Below, in pieces: positions 1 to 6,504 of a DNA stretch of 7,461 nt. The notes below the pieces were generated by a model, which worked only from the letters and a program-made list of their open reading frames with translations, did not search any database and had not been told where the DNA came from. Position numbers and translations under genes: made by a program. The stretch covers positions 1-7,461 of the forward strand of contig CANRGM010000051.1 in NCBI GenBank assembly GCA_947630155.1, read 5' to 3'. Every line of letters starts with the position of its first letter. Position 1 is the first letter of the stretch. Origin of the DNA: an uncultured Clostridia bacterium. Lineage in GTDB: Bacteria; Bacillota; Clostridia; TANB77; CAG-508.

Positions 1-741
1 ATTCCGATATACTGGTATGCAATATTAATTGTTTCTGCAATGCTAATGGCAGTTATATGGTGTAGATTTCATGATGGAAGGTTTGGAATAAAATTTGATG
101 ATTTATTGGATTTAGCAATTGTAATGCTACCAATAGCTATAATTTGTGCTAGATTATATTATGTTATATTTTCTTTTGATTATTATAAAAATAATCCAGA
201 GGATATTTTCAATATAAAAAATGGAGGACTAGCCATATATGGCGGAATAATAGGTGGTGTAATAGTTATTGCAATTTTTAGTAAAATAAGAAAGGTTAAA
301 ATATTAGATATTACAGATTTTTTAGTTCCAGTTGTGGCGTTATGTCAATCTATAGGAAGATGGGGAAATTACATAAATGTTGAGGCATATGGGTATGAAA
401 CAAATTTGCCTTTGAAAATGGAAATTATTGAAGATGGTATTGTAAAATATGTACACCCAACTTTTTTATATGAATCTATTTGTACTTTTGTTATTTTTAT
501 TGTGTTGTCAATAGTAAGTAAAAAAAGAAAATTTACAGGGGAAATAACATATCTTTACATAATTTGCTATTCTTTTGTAAGATTTATAATAGAGGGGTTA
601 AGAACTGATAGTTTAATGTTATTTAATTGTAGAATTTCACAAATCTTGTCATTAGCGTTTTTTATAGTATTTGGTATTATTTTGATATATAAAAAAAATA
701 AATATAAACATATGTCGAATCCTGTCGAAAAAGACAGATGA
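1..741 (+). CDS. lgt: Prolipoprotein diacylglyceryl transferase, 5' end missing
   Basis: Lgt moves a diacylglyceryl group from phosphatidylglycerol to the lipobox cysteine of prolipoproteins in the cytoplasmic membrane. The frame is already open at base 1, so the start lies upstream. The first visible residues (IPIYWYA) match the HWYG-like end of the first helix, so perhaps 10-20 residues are missing. 246 residues are visible. Family motifs, numbered from the first visible residue, are GGLAIYGGIIGG (75-86), the Lgt signature GRWGNYINVEAYG (119-131), HPTFLYES (152-159) and RFIIEGLRTDS (194-204). Several hydrophobic segments fit the multi-pass membrane fold. The second motif has Tyr80 where E. 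coli has the important His103; as I recall, Tyr here is common in other Firmicutes. The ATG at 40 is internal, not the start. The last codons overlap a putative Spo0A site. Identification is secure. Confidence 0.95.
   Translation: MPIYWYAILIVSAMLMAVIWCRFHDGRFGIKFDDLLDLAIVMLPIAIICARLYYVIFSFDYYKNNPEDIFNIKNGGLAIYGGIIGGVIVIAIFSKIRKVKILDITDFLVPVVALCQSIGRWGNYINVEAYGYETNLPLKMEIIEDGIVKYVHPTFLYESICTFVIFIVLSIVSKKRKFTGEITYLYIICYSFVRFIIEGLRTDSLMLFNCRISQILSLAFFIVFGIILIYKKNKYKHMSNPVEKDR
713..729 (+). promoter_or_regulatory. Putative tandem Spo0A boxes (2 x TGTCGAA)
   Basis: Perfect TGTCGAA heptamers lie at 713-719 and 723-729, with start points exactly 10 bases apart. This matches the Spo0A box consensus TGNCGAA. 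The one-turn tandem spacing is the arrangement I recall for the Spo0A dimer on the Bacillus abrB promoter. The pair lies inside the last codons of lgt, about 50 bases before the TTGACA box of the promoter for the Spo0E-like gene. That gene's product would be expected to dephosphorylate Spo0A~P, so a feedback loop is plausible. The second box is also the left arm of a small hairpin (CTGTC-6 nt-GACAG, 722-737). Binding is inferred, not shown. Confidence 0.6.
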
Positions 742-778
742 AAAGTCTGCCAAAATAGGGATAAATCCAGCTTTTTTG

Positions 779-808
779 TTGACACAGTAGTTTTAAATAT
801 GCTATCCT
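779..808 (+). promoter_or_regulatory. Sigma-A-type promoter for the Spo0E-like gene
   Basis: A perfect -35 box TTGACA (779-784) is followed after 18 bases by TATCCT (803-808). A TG dinucleotide at 800-801 makes this an extended -10 element. The predicted start is near 815, giving a leader of roughly 45 bases before the ATG at 861. The -10 box itself matches only 4 of 6 positions, so activation by the upstream Spo0A-box pair is possible. Confidence 0.55.
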
Positions 809-860
809 ATATATATACAAATGAGACAAGCTTATATAGTGAAAAGGAGAGTTGGTTAAT

Positions 861-1037
861 ATGTTAGACGATAAAATCCGTCAGGCAAGGGAGAGATTAA
901 ACGAGAGCATAATAACTGGAAAAAGCTACGAAGAAATATATAATTTAAGCGTGGAGCTCGATGAACTAATAGCTAAGTATTATATGAAAAATGATTGTAA
1001 TGATGTAAATTGTAACGAATTGAAAAATGGAAGATAG
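861..1037 (+). CDS. Spo0E-like aspartyl-phosphate phosphatase
   Basis: This is a 58-residue protein of the Spo0E family. Members are small two-helix proteins that dephosphorylate the response regulator Spo0A (or related regulators) and so hold back sporulation. The hallmark motif S-x-x-x-D appears as SVELD within LSVELDELI, about residues 31-35. It follows a charged first helix (KIRQARERLNESI) and a short turn, as in the family. The C-terminal tail (about YYMKNDCNDVNCNELKNGR) is polar, carries two cysteines and is not conserved in any way I recognise. I chose the ATG at 861. A TTG at 852 is in frame but sits only 2 bases after the AGGAG at 845-849, which is too close; the ATG is 11 bases away. 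The gene appears monocistronic, with its own promoter. The exact target cannot be read from sequence. Confidence 0.85.
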   Translation: MLDDKIRQARERLNESIITGKSYEEIYNLSVELDELIAKYYMKNDCNDVNCNELKNGR

Positions 1038-1212
1038 GAAAATTATATGCGGATTAGAATGTGAATAAAAAATACTATATGAATTATATTTTTATAAGGA
1101 AATATTAAATTTATATAGAACAAAATATTGATATATCAAATAAAACTACATATAGAAATAGGTTTATATAGTATAAAAAAATGTATATTTGCGAACAAAA
1201 AGTTAAAAAATA

Positions 1213-1241
1213 TTGACTTTTTTGTAAAAAAGCGGTATTAT
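1213..1241 (+). promoter_or_regulatory. Strong sigma-A-type promoter for the pilin-like pair
   Basis: TTGACT (1213-1218), a 17-base spacer and TATTAT (1236-1241) give near-consensus spacing and 5 of 6 matches in each box. Transcription would begin near 1248, leaving about 45 bases of leader that end in AGGAGG (1281-1286), 8 bases before the ATG. With that near-perfect ribosome binding site, high expression is likely. The spacer upstream (1038-1212) is very AT-rich and holds only a weak A/T hairpin (1068-1093) and a 12-base palindrome TTGATATATCAA (1128-1139). Confidence 0.7.
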
Positions 1242-1294
1242 TAATATATAGCATTAGTATTTTATTATTAGATAAATAAAAGGAGGAATTTAAA

Positions 1295-1645
1295 ATGTTA
1301 AGTAAAAAAAGTATGAAAATATTAAGTGTAATTGTTTTAGTAGTAATGTTATTAGTAACTTTAGGAAATGTTGTATGTGCTGTAACTGTACCAACACCAA
1401 ATGAAGTAACTCCTAATCCTGAGGTAAGTAATGCTCTTGCAAATATATTAGGTATTATGAAATGGGTTGGAATTGCAGTAGCGGTTGTAATTGCAATGTA
1501 TTTAGGTATATCATATATTACAAAATCACCAGAAGGTAAAGCTGATATCAAAAAACAATTACCATTATTTATTGGAGGTATTGCAATAGTATTATCTGCT
1601 TCAGCAATTGTAGGATTTATCCAAACAGCATTAGGTGGAAAATAA
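1295..1645 (+). CDS. VirB2/TrbC-like small pilin subunit (copy 1)
   Basis: This is a 116-residue exported membrane protein. A basic start (MLSKKSMK) and hydrophobic core lead to a probable signal peptidase site after VVCA (residue 29). A short Pro/Thr/Asn-rich stretch follows (30-46). Two hydrophobic helices (about 48-75 and 90-113) flank a charged loop with S78-PEGKADIKKQL. The layout of signal peptide, helix, short basic cytoplasmic loop and helix is that of the VirB2/TrbC pilin family of type IV secretion. The 'Mbov_0395' pilin-like family described in Gram-positives has a similar layout. The protein shares MYLGI and PEGKA-KKQL with the next gene, so the two are paralogues. AGGAGG at 1281-1286 fixes the start. 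No VirB4, VirD4 or relaxase is visible nearby, so a role in conjugation is not supported locally. The fold class is likely; the function is unknown. Confidence 0.7.
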   Translation: MLSKKSMKILSVIVLVVMLLVTLGNVVCAVTVPTPNEVTPNPEVSNALANILGIMKWVGIAVAVVIAMYLGISYITKSPEGKADIKKQLPLFIGGIAIVLSASAIVGFIQTALGGK

Positions 1646-1671
1646 TTCTAATATAGACAAAGGTGAAAAAT

Positions 1672-2031
1672 ATGAAGAGAAAATTAGTTGTAATAGTTAA
1701 TATTGTATTAATGATATTTTTAAATTTTAATATTGTATTTGCAGAAACAGATTTGCATACAGCAATATATGGTATTAATGATAATAATGGTGTCTTTAAA
1801 GCAGGTGCTATAGTGGCAGGATATATCAAATATTTTGCAATAGTAATAGCAGTAATAGTTTTAATGTATTTAGGTATAAAGTTTATAATTGCTGCACCTG
1901 AAGGTAAAGCAGAAGTAAAAAAACAACTAATTGTTACATTTATTGGAATTGTTATTCTATTTGTTATAGTAGCTGTATTTAATTGGATTCAAACATTAAC
2001 AGGCAGTATTAATAAAATTACAGGTCCATAA
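1672..2031 (+). CDS. VirB2/TrbC-like small pilin subunit (copy 2)
   Basis: This 119-residue paralogue of the preceding gene starts 26 bases after it and is probably co-transcribed. The signal peptide (MKRKLVVIVN onward) has a likely cleavage site after IVFA (residue 24). A polar segment with four Asn/Asp residues (about 36-39) follows. Helix 1 (about 44-73) contains MYLGI at 65-69, the loop is APEGKAEVKKQL (75-86), and helix 2 spans about 87-109. The loop is almost identical to copy 1, while the signal peptide and the exposed N-terminal region differ, suggesting the conserved helix-loop-helix core is what assembles. I prefer the ATG at 1672, since AGGTG (1661-1665) lies 6 bases before it; the in-frame GTG at 1663 falls inside that Shine-Dalgarno sequence. 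It could be a minor subunit or an alternative pilin. The function is not established. Confidence 0.7.
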   Translation: MKRKLVVIVNIVLMIFLNFNIVFAETDLHTAIYGINDNNGVFKAGAIVAGYIKYFAIVIAVIVLMYLGIKFIIAAPEGKAEVKKQLIVTFIGIVILFVIVAVFNWIQTLTGSINKITGP

Positions 2032-2055
2032 CTAATAAAATAAAAAACAATACAT

Positions 2056-2097
2056 AAAAATCACTTATATAAAATATATTTTATATAGGTGATTTTT
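2056..2097 (+). terminator. 42-base hairpin: terminator of pilin pair, masks next ribosome binding site
   Basis: The segment is a palindrome centred between 2076 and 2077. Its arms run from AAAAATCAC at the left to GTGATTTTT at the right, with only one non-Watson-Crick pair (T2065 with G2088, a wobble in RNA). The right arm ends in TTTTT, so it can act as a Rho-independent terminator after the pilin genes. The A-run on the left would give the same shape on the opposite strand. The right arm also contains GGTGA (2088-2092), the only plausible ribosome binding site of the carboxypeptidase gene starting at 2098. The folded RNA would therefore block translation in read-through transcripts. Confidence 0.7.
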
Positions 2098-3315
2098 ATG
2101 TTGAAAAAAGTATTTTGTATGTTAATTATAATAAATCTAATAATTATGAATATTAGCATAGTTTATGCTGATGATGAAAATGAAACTACAGAAAAAAGCA
2201 ATATGATAGAAGTTACAAATCAAACAAAAGATGAACCTATTTTGAATTCGAGAATAGCTGTTGCATATGATAGAAAATCGGGAAAAGTTATATGGGGTAA
2301 AAATGAAAATAAAAAAAGTGCAATGGCTTCTACAACAAAGATTATGACATCTATAATTTTATTGGAAAATGGTGATTTAACACAAACAGTTACTATATCT
2401 GCTAAGGCTGCTGGAACTGGCGGATCAAGGTTGGGTTTAAAAAAAGATGATAAGATTACAATGAAGGACTTATTATATGGTTTAATGCTTAAATCTGGAA
2501 ATGATGCTGCTGTGGCCATTGCAGAAATTGTTGGGGGTAGTGTGGAAGGATTTGCTGAATTAATGAATGCAAAAGCTAAAGAATTAGGCTTGGAAAATAC
2601 ACATTATGTTACACCTCATGGATTAGATGATCCAGAGCATTATACAACAGCATATGAGCTTGCAAAACTTGCAGATTATGCTTTGAAAAATGAAACTTTT
2701 GCGAAAGTCGTTAATACACAAAACTATACTGTAACTATAAATGGGTATCCAAAGGAAATTTCTAATACTAATGAGTTATTAGGATATTTAAATGGTGTAA
2801 ATGGAGTAAAAACGGGATTTACAAATAATGCAGGAAGGTGCTTAGTAACTTCTGTAAATAGAGATGGATTTGAAATTATAACAGTTGTGTTACAGGCTGA
2901 TACAAAAGATATTAGAACAAAAGATAGTATAAAGTTAATTGAATATGTTTATGAAAATTATGAGCTAGTTAATATTAAAGATATAATTGATGAAAAGTTT
3001 AAAAATTGGGTTTTGATAAATAAGGATAGAATTCAAGTAAATAAATGCAAGTATAATAATATGGAGCTATATTTAACCGATTTAGATAATGATGTTGTTC
3101 CAATTAAAAAGTCTGAGAAGGATAATATCAATATTGATATAAATAGTTTGTATTATTTTGAAGCTCCAGTTGAAGAGGGGACTATTATAGGGAGCTTGAA
3201 GGTAGATTTAAATGAAAACACTATTGATGTGGTTGAAATAAAGAATGCCTATACAGTGGAGAAAAAGGATATTTGGGATTATTTTAGCTTGTTTGCCTTT
3301 GAATTGTTACATTAG
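2098..3315 (+). CDS. D-alanyl-D-alanine carboxypeptidase (S11 family, PBP5/DacF-like)
   Basis: This is a 405-residue secreted penicillin-binding protein that removes the terminal D-Ala from peptidoglycan pentapeptides and so limits cross-linking. The signal peptide ends near VYA (residue 24). All three active-site motifs of serine peptidase family S11 are intact: S78-T-T-K81 (nucleophile Ser78), S133-G-N135 and K238-T-G240. Flanking signatures such as GSRLGLK and the HGLDDPEHYTTAYELA stretch also fit. Residues from about 285 form the beta-rich C-terminal domain of the PBP5 type. The last residues (DIWDYFSLFAFELLH) could be an amphipathic membrane anchor. I start at ATG 2098, 5 bases after GGTGA; the GTG at 2089 is in frame but overlaps that site. 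No separate promoter is clear in the short gap after the pilins. Sequence alone does not separate a vegetative DacA from a sporulation DacF, so I give no symbol. Confidence 0.93.
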   Translation: MLKKVFCMLIIINLIIMNISIVYADDENETTEKSNMIEVTNQTKDEPILNSRIAVAYDRKSGKVIWGKNENKKSAMASTTKIMTSIILLENGDLTQTVTISAKAAGTGGSRLGLKKDDKITMKDLLYGLMLKSGNDAAVAIAEIVGGSVEGFAELMNAKAKELGLENTHYVTPHGLDDPEHYTTAYELAKLADYALKNETFAKVVNTQNYTVTINGYPKEISNTNELLGYLNGVNGVKTGFTNNAGRCLVTSVNRDGFEIITVVLQADTKDIRTKDSIKLIEYVYENYELVNIKDIIDEKFKNWVLINKDRIQVNKCKYNNMELYLTDLDNDVVPIKKSEKDNINIDINSLYYFEAPVEEGTIIGSLKVDLNENTIDVVEIKNAYTVEKKDIWDYFSLFAFELLH

Positions 3316-3320
3316 AAGTG

Positions 3321-3357
3321 TGAGGGAAATTTGGGGATGTTCTTTAAATTTCTCTCA
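3321..3357 (+). repeat. Dispersed palindromic repeat, copy A
   Basis: The arms TGAGGGAAATTT (3321-3332) and AAATTTCTCTCA (3346-3357) pair with one G-T wobble, and further wobble pairs shorten the loop to about 3 bases. The block 3322-3355 aligns without gaps to the hairpin after pcrA, with five differences, all transitions. It begins 5 bases after the carboxypeptidase stop codon. Unlike copy B it has no T-run downstream on the + strand (it is followed by TAAAAAAA), so it is a poor terminator in that direction. Confidence 0.65.
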
Positions 3358-3390
3358 TAAAAAATTATGAATAAAAACTTTTTAGCTAAA

Positions 3391-3424
3391 TATAATAGTA
3401 TTTTGTATTTTTCTATGTTATACT
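3391..3424 (+). promoter_or_regulatory. Candidate -10 elements upstream of pcrA
   Basis: Two -10-like boxes lie in the 197-base gap before pcrA. One is a perfect TATAAT at 3391-3396. The other is an extended -10, TG at 3416-3417 followed by TATACT at 3419-3424. Neither has a good -35 box at the right spacing, so which one is used, if either, is unclear. Either would give a leader of about 80-110 bases with no obvious structure. The rest of the gap is A/T-rich filler. Confidence 0.35.
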
Positions 3425-3512
3425 ATATGTAATCTAAAAAAATGATAAATTTAAATATTATTTAAATAATAACAAAATGGATTCATAAGTTTTGATATAA
3501 GGAGAAAGAAAA

Positions 3513-5876
3513 ATGCAGAATTTGATACAAGATTTAAATGATAAGCAACAAGAAGCTGTGCTTCAAACAGATGGACCATGTTTAATAATAGCTGGTGCAG
3601 GTAGTGGTAAAACTAAGGTTTTAACTCATAAGATAGCATATTTAATGGCAGAAAAGTATGTAAAACCATGGAACATACTAGCTATAACATTTACCAATAA
3701 GGCTGCTAATGAGATGAAGCAAAGGGTTGAAAGTTTAGTTGGAGATGCAGTAAATGATATGTGGATTGGAACTTTCCACTCTATATGCGTTCGTATATTA
3801 AGAAAATATATAGATAGAATTGGTTTTGAAAGTTCTTTTATAATATTTGATACACAAGATCAAAAAACATTAATTAAAGAGTGTCTGAAAGAATTAAAAA
3901 TAGATGATAAGTTGTTTTCTGATAGAGCTGTGTTGTCTGAAATAAGTAATGGAAAAAATGAGATGTTGGAGCCAAAAGCATATGCAACTAAATATGCAGG
4001 TGATTATAGAAAAGAAATAATTGCACAAATATATGAACTTTATCAAAAACGCTTGAAAGAGAACAATGCAGTTGATTTTGATGATATTATAAATTATACC
4101 ATAAAAATATTAACTGAAAATATAGATGTTTTAGAGTATTATACAGATAAGTTTCAATATATTTTAGTAGATGAATATCAAGATACAAACAAAGCACAAT
4201 TTATGTTAATATCAATTTTAGCTTCAAGGCATGGAAATATAACTGTTGTGGGGGATAATGACCAAGGTATATATTCTTTTAGAGGAGCTGATATTTCAAA
4301 TATTTTAAACTTTGAAAAAGACTTTCCAGGAACTAAAATAATAAAATTGGAACAAAATTATAGATGTACAGGTAATATTTTAAAAGCTGCAAATGCTGTT
4401 ATAAAAAATAATCAAGTAAAATATGATAAAAAATTATGGACTCAGAATGATGAGGGAAATTTACCAACAATTTATGTTGGAGATGATGAATATGATGAGA
4501 GTAATTACATAGTAAGTCAAATAAATATGTTAAAAAGAGAACAATTTTATAATTATTCTGATTTTGCAGTTTTGTATAGAATGAATTCTCAATCAAGAGC
4601 AATAGAGGATATTTTAAGGAGAGAGAAAATTCCTTATAAAATTATTGGTGGTCAGAAATTCTATGAAAGAAAAGAAATTAAGGATATTATTTCATATTTA
4701 AGATTAATATTTAATACATCAGATAATTTGGCTTTAAAAAGGATTATAAATGAACCTAAAAGAGGAATCGGAAAGACAAGCCTTGATAATATTCAAGAAA
4801 TATCTGAAAAAACTGGTGTTCCTATGTATGAGATAATAAAAAATGCTGAACAATATGGGTTAAATAGAGTGTATATTAATTCTAGAGAGTTTATTGAAAC
4901 TATAGAAGCCTTAAGGGAAAAACAGGATAAAGTTTTAATTTCAGAGTTGGTTAAAGAGACTCTAAATAAGACTGGTTATACTAAGGCTTTGAAAGATGAA
5001 AATACTGTAGAAGCGGAAAGTAGAATTCAGAACTTAGAGGAATTCTTAACTGTTGCAATGGAGTTTGAAGAGGAATCAGCTGACAATACATTACAAGAAT
5101 TTTTAGAGAATATGACATTGACAACAGATTTAGACAATATGCAAGAAGAAGAGGACTGTGTAATTTTAATGACATTACATAGTGCAAAGGGGTTGGAATT
5201 TGAAACAGTATTTTTAGTTGGGATGGAAGAAGGAATCTTCCCAGGATTTAAATCAATTGGAGAACCACAAGAACTTGAAGAAGAACGAAGATTGTTTTAT
5301 GTAGGAATCACAAGGGCTAAGAGATTTTTATATGTAACATGCGCTAAAAGAAGAACTATATTTGGTTCTACAAGTTATAATCCTATATCTAGATTTATTA
5401 AAGAAATACCAGAGGATCTACTTGAAGGTTATGAGAATGCTTTTGCACCAAAGAAAAATAATTTTGAAGACAGTGGATATAAATGGGAATATGGATTTAA
5501 TAGGAATAATTCAGCATCAAGCGTAAAAACTTATAGTATGGATTCATATAAAATACCTGTTGGAGCAACAACACAAGGAAATAATTCAGGATTTTTTAGT
5601 GGTTCACATGAACATAAAGCAGAGTCAGGAGACAAAGAAGTAAACAAATTTGCATTTAGAACCGCAGAAAGTTTCTTGAAATCACTTAATAATAAAGAAA
5701 AGAGTGTTGATGTTACAAAATATGAGCCAGGTCAAAGAATATATCATAAAAAGTTTGGAGAAGGAACAATTACTAAGGTTGAGCCAGAAGGTGATGATAT
5801 GAAAGTCGAAATTAATTTTGATAAGTCTGGAAATAAAAGATTGATGGCAAAATATGCTGGATTAGAGATTTTATAA
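3513..5876 (+). CDS. pcrA: ATP-dependent DNA helicase PcrA (UvrD/Rep family, SF1A)
   Basis: This is a 787-residue 3'-5' helicase that acts in repair, in replication of rolling-circle replicons and in removing obstacles from DNA. Motifs in order are Q-motif LNDKQQEAV (8-16), Walker A GAGSGKT (28-34), Ia TFTNKAANEM, Ib GTFHS, Walker B DEYQD (220-224), III VGDNDQGIYSFRGA (246-259), IV EQNYR, V MTLHSAKGLEFE (553-564) and VI VGITRAKR (597-604) with arginine finger Arg601. Motif III has Phe256 where Bacillus-type PcrA has the DNA-stacking Trp. After about residue 650 comes a Ser/Asn/Gly-rich linker, then a C-terminal module (about 737-787, with GQRIYHKKFGEGTI) like the Tudor-type domain that contacts RNA polymerase in PcrA. 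The gene is somewhat longer than the usual 720-760 residues because of the linker. GGAG (3501-3504), 8 bases from the ATG, supports the start. It is probably monocistronic, ending in a strong hairpin. Confidence 0.96.
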   Translation: MQNLIQDLNDKQQEAVLQTDGPCLIIAGAGSGKTKVLTHKIAYLMAEKYVKPWNILAITFTNKAANEMKQRVESLVGDAVNDMWIGTFHSICVRILRKYIDRIGFESSFIIFDTQDQKTLIKECLKELKIDDKLFSDRAVLSEISNGKNEMLEPKAYATKYAGDYRKEIIAQIYELYQKRLKENNAVDFDDIINYTIKILTENIDVLEYYTDKFQYILVDEYQDTNKAQFMLISILASRHGNITVVGDNDQGIYSFRGADISNILNFEKDFPGTKIIKLEQNYRCTGNILKAANAVIKNNQVKYDKKLWTQNDEGNLPTIYVGDDEYDESNYIVSQINMLKREQFYNYSDFAVLYRMNSQSRAIEDILRREKIPYKIIGGQKFYERKEIKDIISYLRLIFNTSDNLALKRIINEPKRGIGKTSLDNIQEISEKTGVPMYEIIKNAEQYGLNRVYINSREFIETIEALREKQDKVLISELVKETLNKTGYTKALKDENTVEAESRIQNLEEFLTVAMEFEEESADNTLQEFLENMTLTTDLDNMQEEEDCVILMTLHSAKGLEFETVFLVGMEEGIFPGFKSIGEPQELEEERRLFYVGITRAKRFLYVTCAKRRTIFGSTSYNPISRFIKEIPEDLLEGYENAFAPKKNNFEDSGYKWEYGFNRNNSASSVKTYSMDSYKIPVGATTQGNNSGFFSGSHEHKAESGDKEVNKFAFRTAESFLKSLNNKEKSVDVTKYEPGQRIYHKKFGEGTITKVEPEGDDMKVEINFDKSGNKRLMAKYAGLEIL

Positions 5877-5919
5877 AAAAAGAGAAATTTAGGGACGTTC
5901 CTTAAATTTCTCTTTTTTT
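5875..5919 (+). terminator. pcrA terminator hairpin (dispersed repeat, copy B)
   Basis: This 45-base inverted repeat starts in the pcrA stop codon. Seven A's and GAGAAATTTAGGGA pair with TCCTTAAATTTCTC and seven T's around a 3-base loop (CGT). The only imperfect pair is the wobble G5892-T5902. The T-run makes it a Rho-independent terminator, and the A-run makes it bidirectional. Its core (5882-5912) matches the hairpin at 3321-3357, so it is also a member of a repeat family. Confidence 0.85.
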
Positions 5920-6009
5920 AATATTAGTATTTTTATTGGGAGAATATGTATAAAAGTAAATATTTTGTGAATAATTAAAGTATAAAACAAATGGAAAGGA
6001 AGGATAATA

Positions 6010-6198
6010 ATGGCTAATTTGACACAAGTAGAACTTCAAAATTTAAGACATTTAATTGGAGCACATGAGACTTCATATCAAAAATTAAACACATATGCAT
6101 CACAAGCAGTTGATCCACAAATAAAGCAAATATTTACAAAATCAGCACAAGATGCACTAAATACTAAACAAAAACTAATGTCTTTCTTAAATAATTAA
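6010..6198 (+). CDS. Small spore-coat-type protein (CotF-related)
   Basis: This 62-residue, helical, cysteine-free protein contains LTQVELQNLRHLIGAHETSY and then DPQIKQIFTKSAQDALNTK, a pattern I associate with small clostridial proteins annotated as spore coat proteins. They resemble the first half of the CotF/ferritin-like helical fold. AGG-rich sequence (AAGGAAGG, 5996-6003) lies 6 bases before the ATG and supports the start. The gene precedes a second coat-type gene by 52 bases, and the pair ends in one terminator, so they probably form a two-gene sporulation operon. No clear mother-cell sigma-factor promoter could be assigned in 5920-6009. The family assignment rests on motif memory and context; the exact place in the coat is unknown. 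Confidence 0.75.
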   Translation: MANLTQVELQNLRHLIGAHETSYQKLNTYASQAVDPQIKQIFTKSAQDALNTKQKLMSFLNN

Positions 6199-6250
6199 TC
6201 TTAGTTTTCTAAAGTTTAAATTTTTGAATTTTTTTGATGGAGGTGTTTTT

Positions 6251-6493
6251 ATGGATGAAAAAACAATGGTAAATGATATATTAAATGGTGTAAAATCTGA
6301 ATTAACAACATATCAAGGTGTTATATCAGAAACTGAAAATATGCAGTTAAGACAAACAATTCAACAAATAAGAAATAATGATGAGAGTTTTCAGTATGAG
6401 TTATTTAAAGTCGCTCAGACTAAGGGGTATTATAAACCCGCACAGCCTGCTACTATTACTGAAATACAGACTGTTAAAAATGAGTTACAATAG
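6251..6493 (+). CDS. CotF-family spore coat protein
   Basis: This 80-residue protein has an N-terminal MDEKTMVNDILNGVKSELTTY helix, a second helix (about ENMQLRQTIQQIRNNDESFQYELFKVAQ) and the closing GYYKPAQPA motif typical of CotF-like coat proteins. CotF of Bacillus is processed into two coat polypeptides; this short form corresponds to the C-terminal, ferritin-like helical part. I chose ATG 6251, 5 bases after a strong GGAGGTG (6239-6245). The upstream in-frame TTG at 6224 would place that ribosome binding site inside the coding region. It is paired with the coat-type gene just upstream. The two together could supply the helices that one longer CotF carries in other species, which is inference. 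Confidence 0.85.
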   Translation: MDEKTMVNDILNGVKSELTTYQGVISETENMQLRQTIQQIRNNDESFQYELFKVAQTKGYYKPAQPATITEIQTVKNELQ

Positions 6494-6504
6494 GAGACAC
6501 TTAT

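Noticed and set aside
741..777. Possible lgt terminator: AAAAG...CTTTT pairing followed by T's
   Set aside because: The stem has a bulge and an 18-base loop with little G/C, and the T-run merges with the -35 region of the next promoter. It is too weak to call.
567..785. Reverse-strand open frame over the lgt end
   Set aside because: It is antisense to conserved Lgt residues and has no ribosome binding site or recognisable protein pattern.
1111..1551. Reverse-strand open frame of 146 codons across the pilin promoter and first pilin gene
   Set aside because: It mirrors a clear signal-peptide gene with a perfect ribosome binding site on the + strand. Its predicted protein is the low-complexity hydrophobic product expected from the complement of A/T-rich coding DNA.
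2220..2519. Reverse-strand open frame inside the carboxypeptidase gene
   Set aside because: It overlaps the STTK and SGN catalytic region of a well-supported gene on the + strand.
5948..5975. Possible forespore (sigma-F/G-like) promoter before the coat genes: GTATA then GTGAATAAT
   Set aside because: The spacing (14 bases) and one key -10 base do not fit, and coat genes are expected to use mother-cell sigma factors. Such A/T-rich matches are easy to find by chance.
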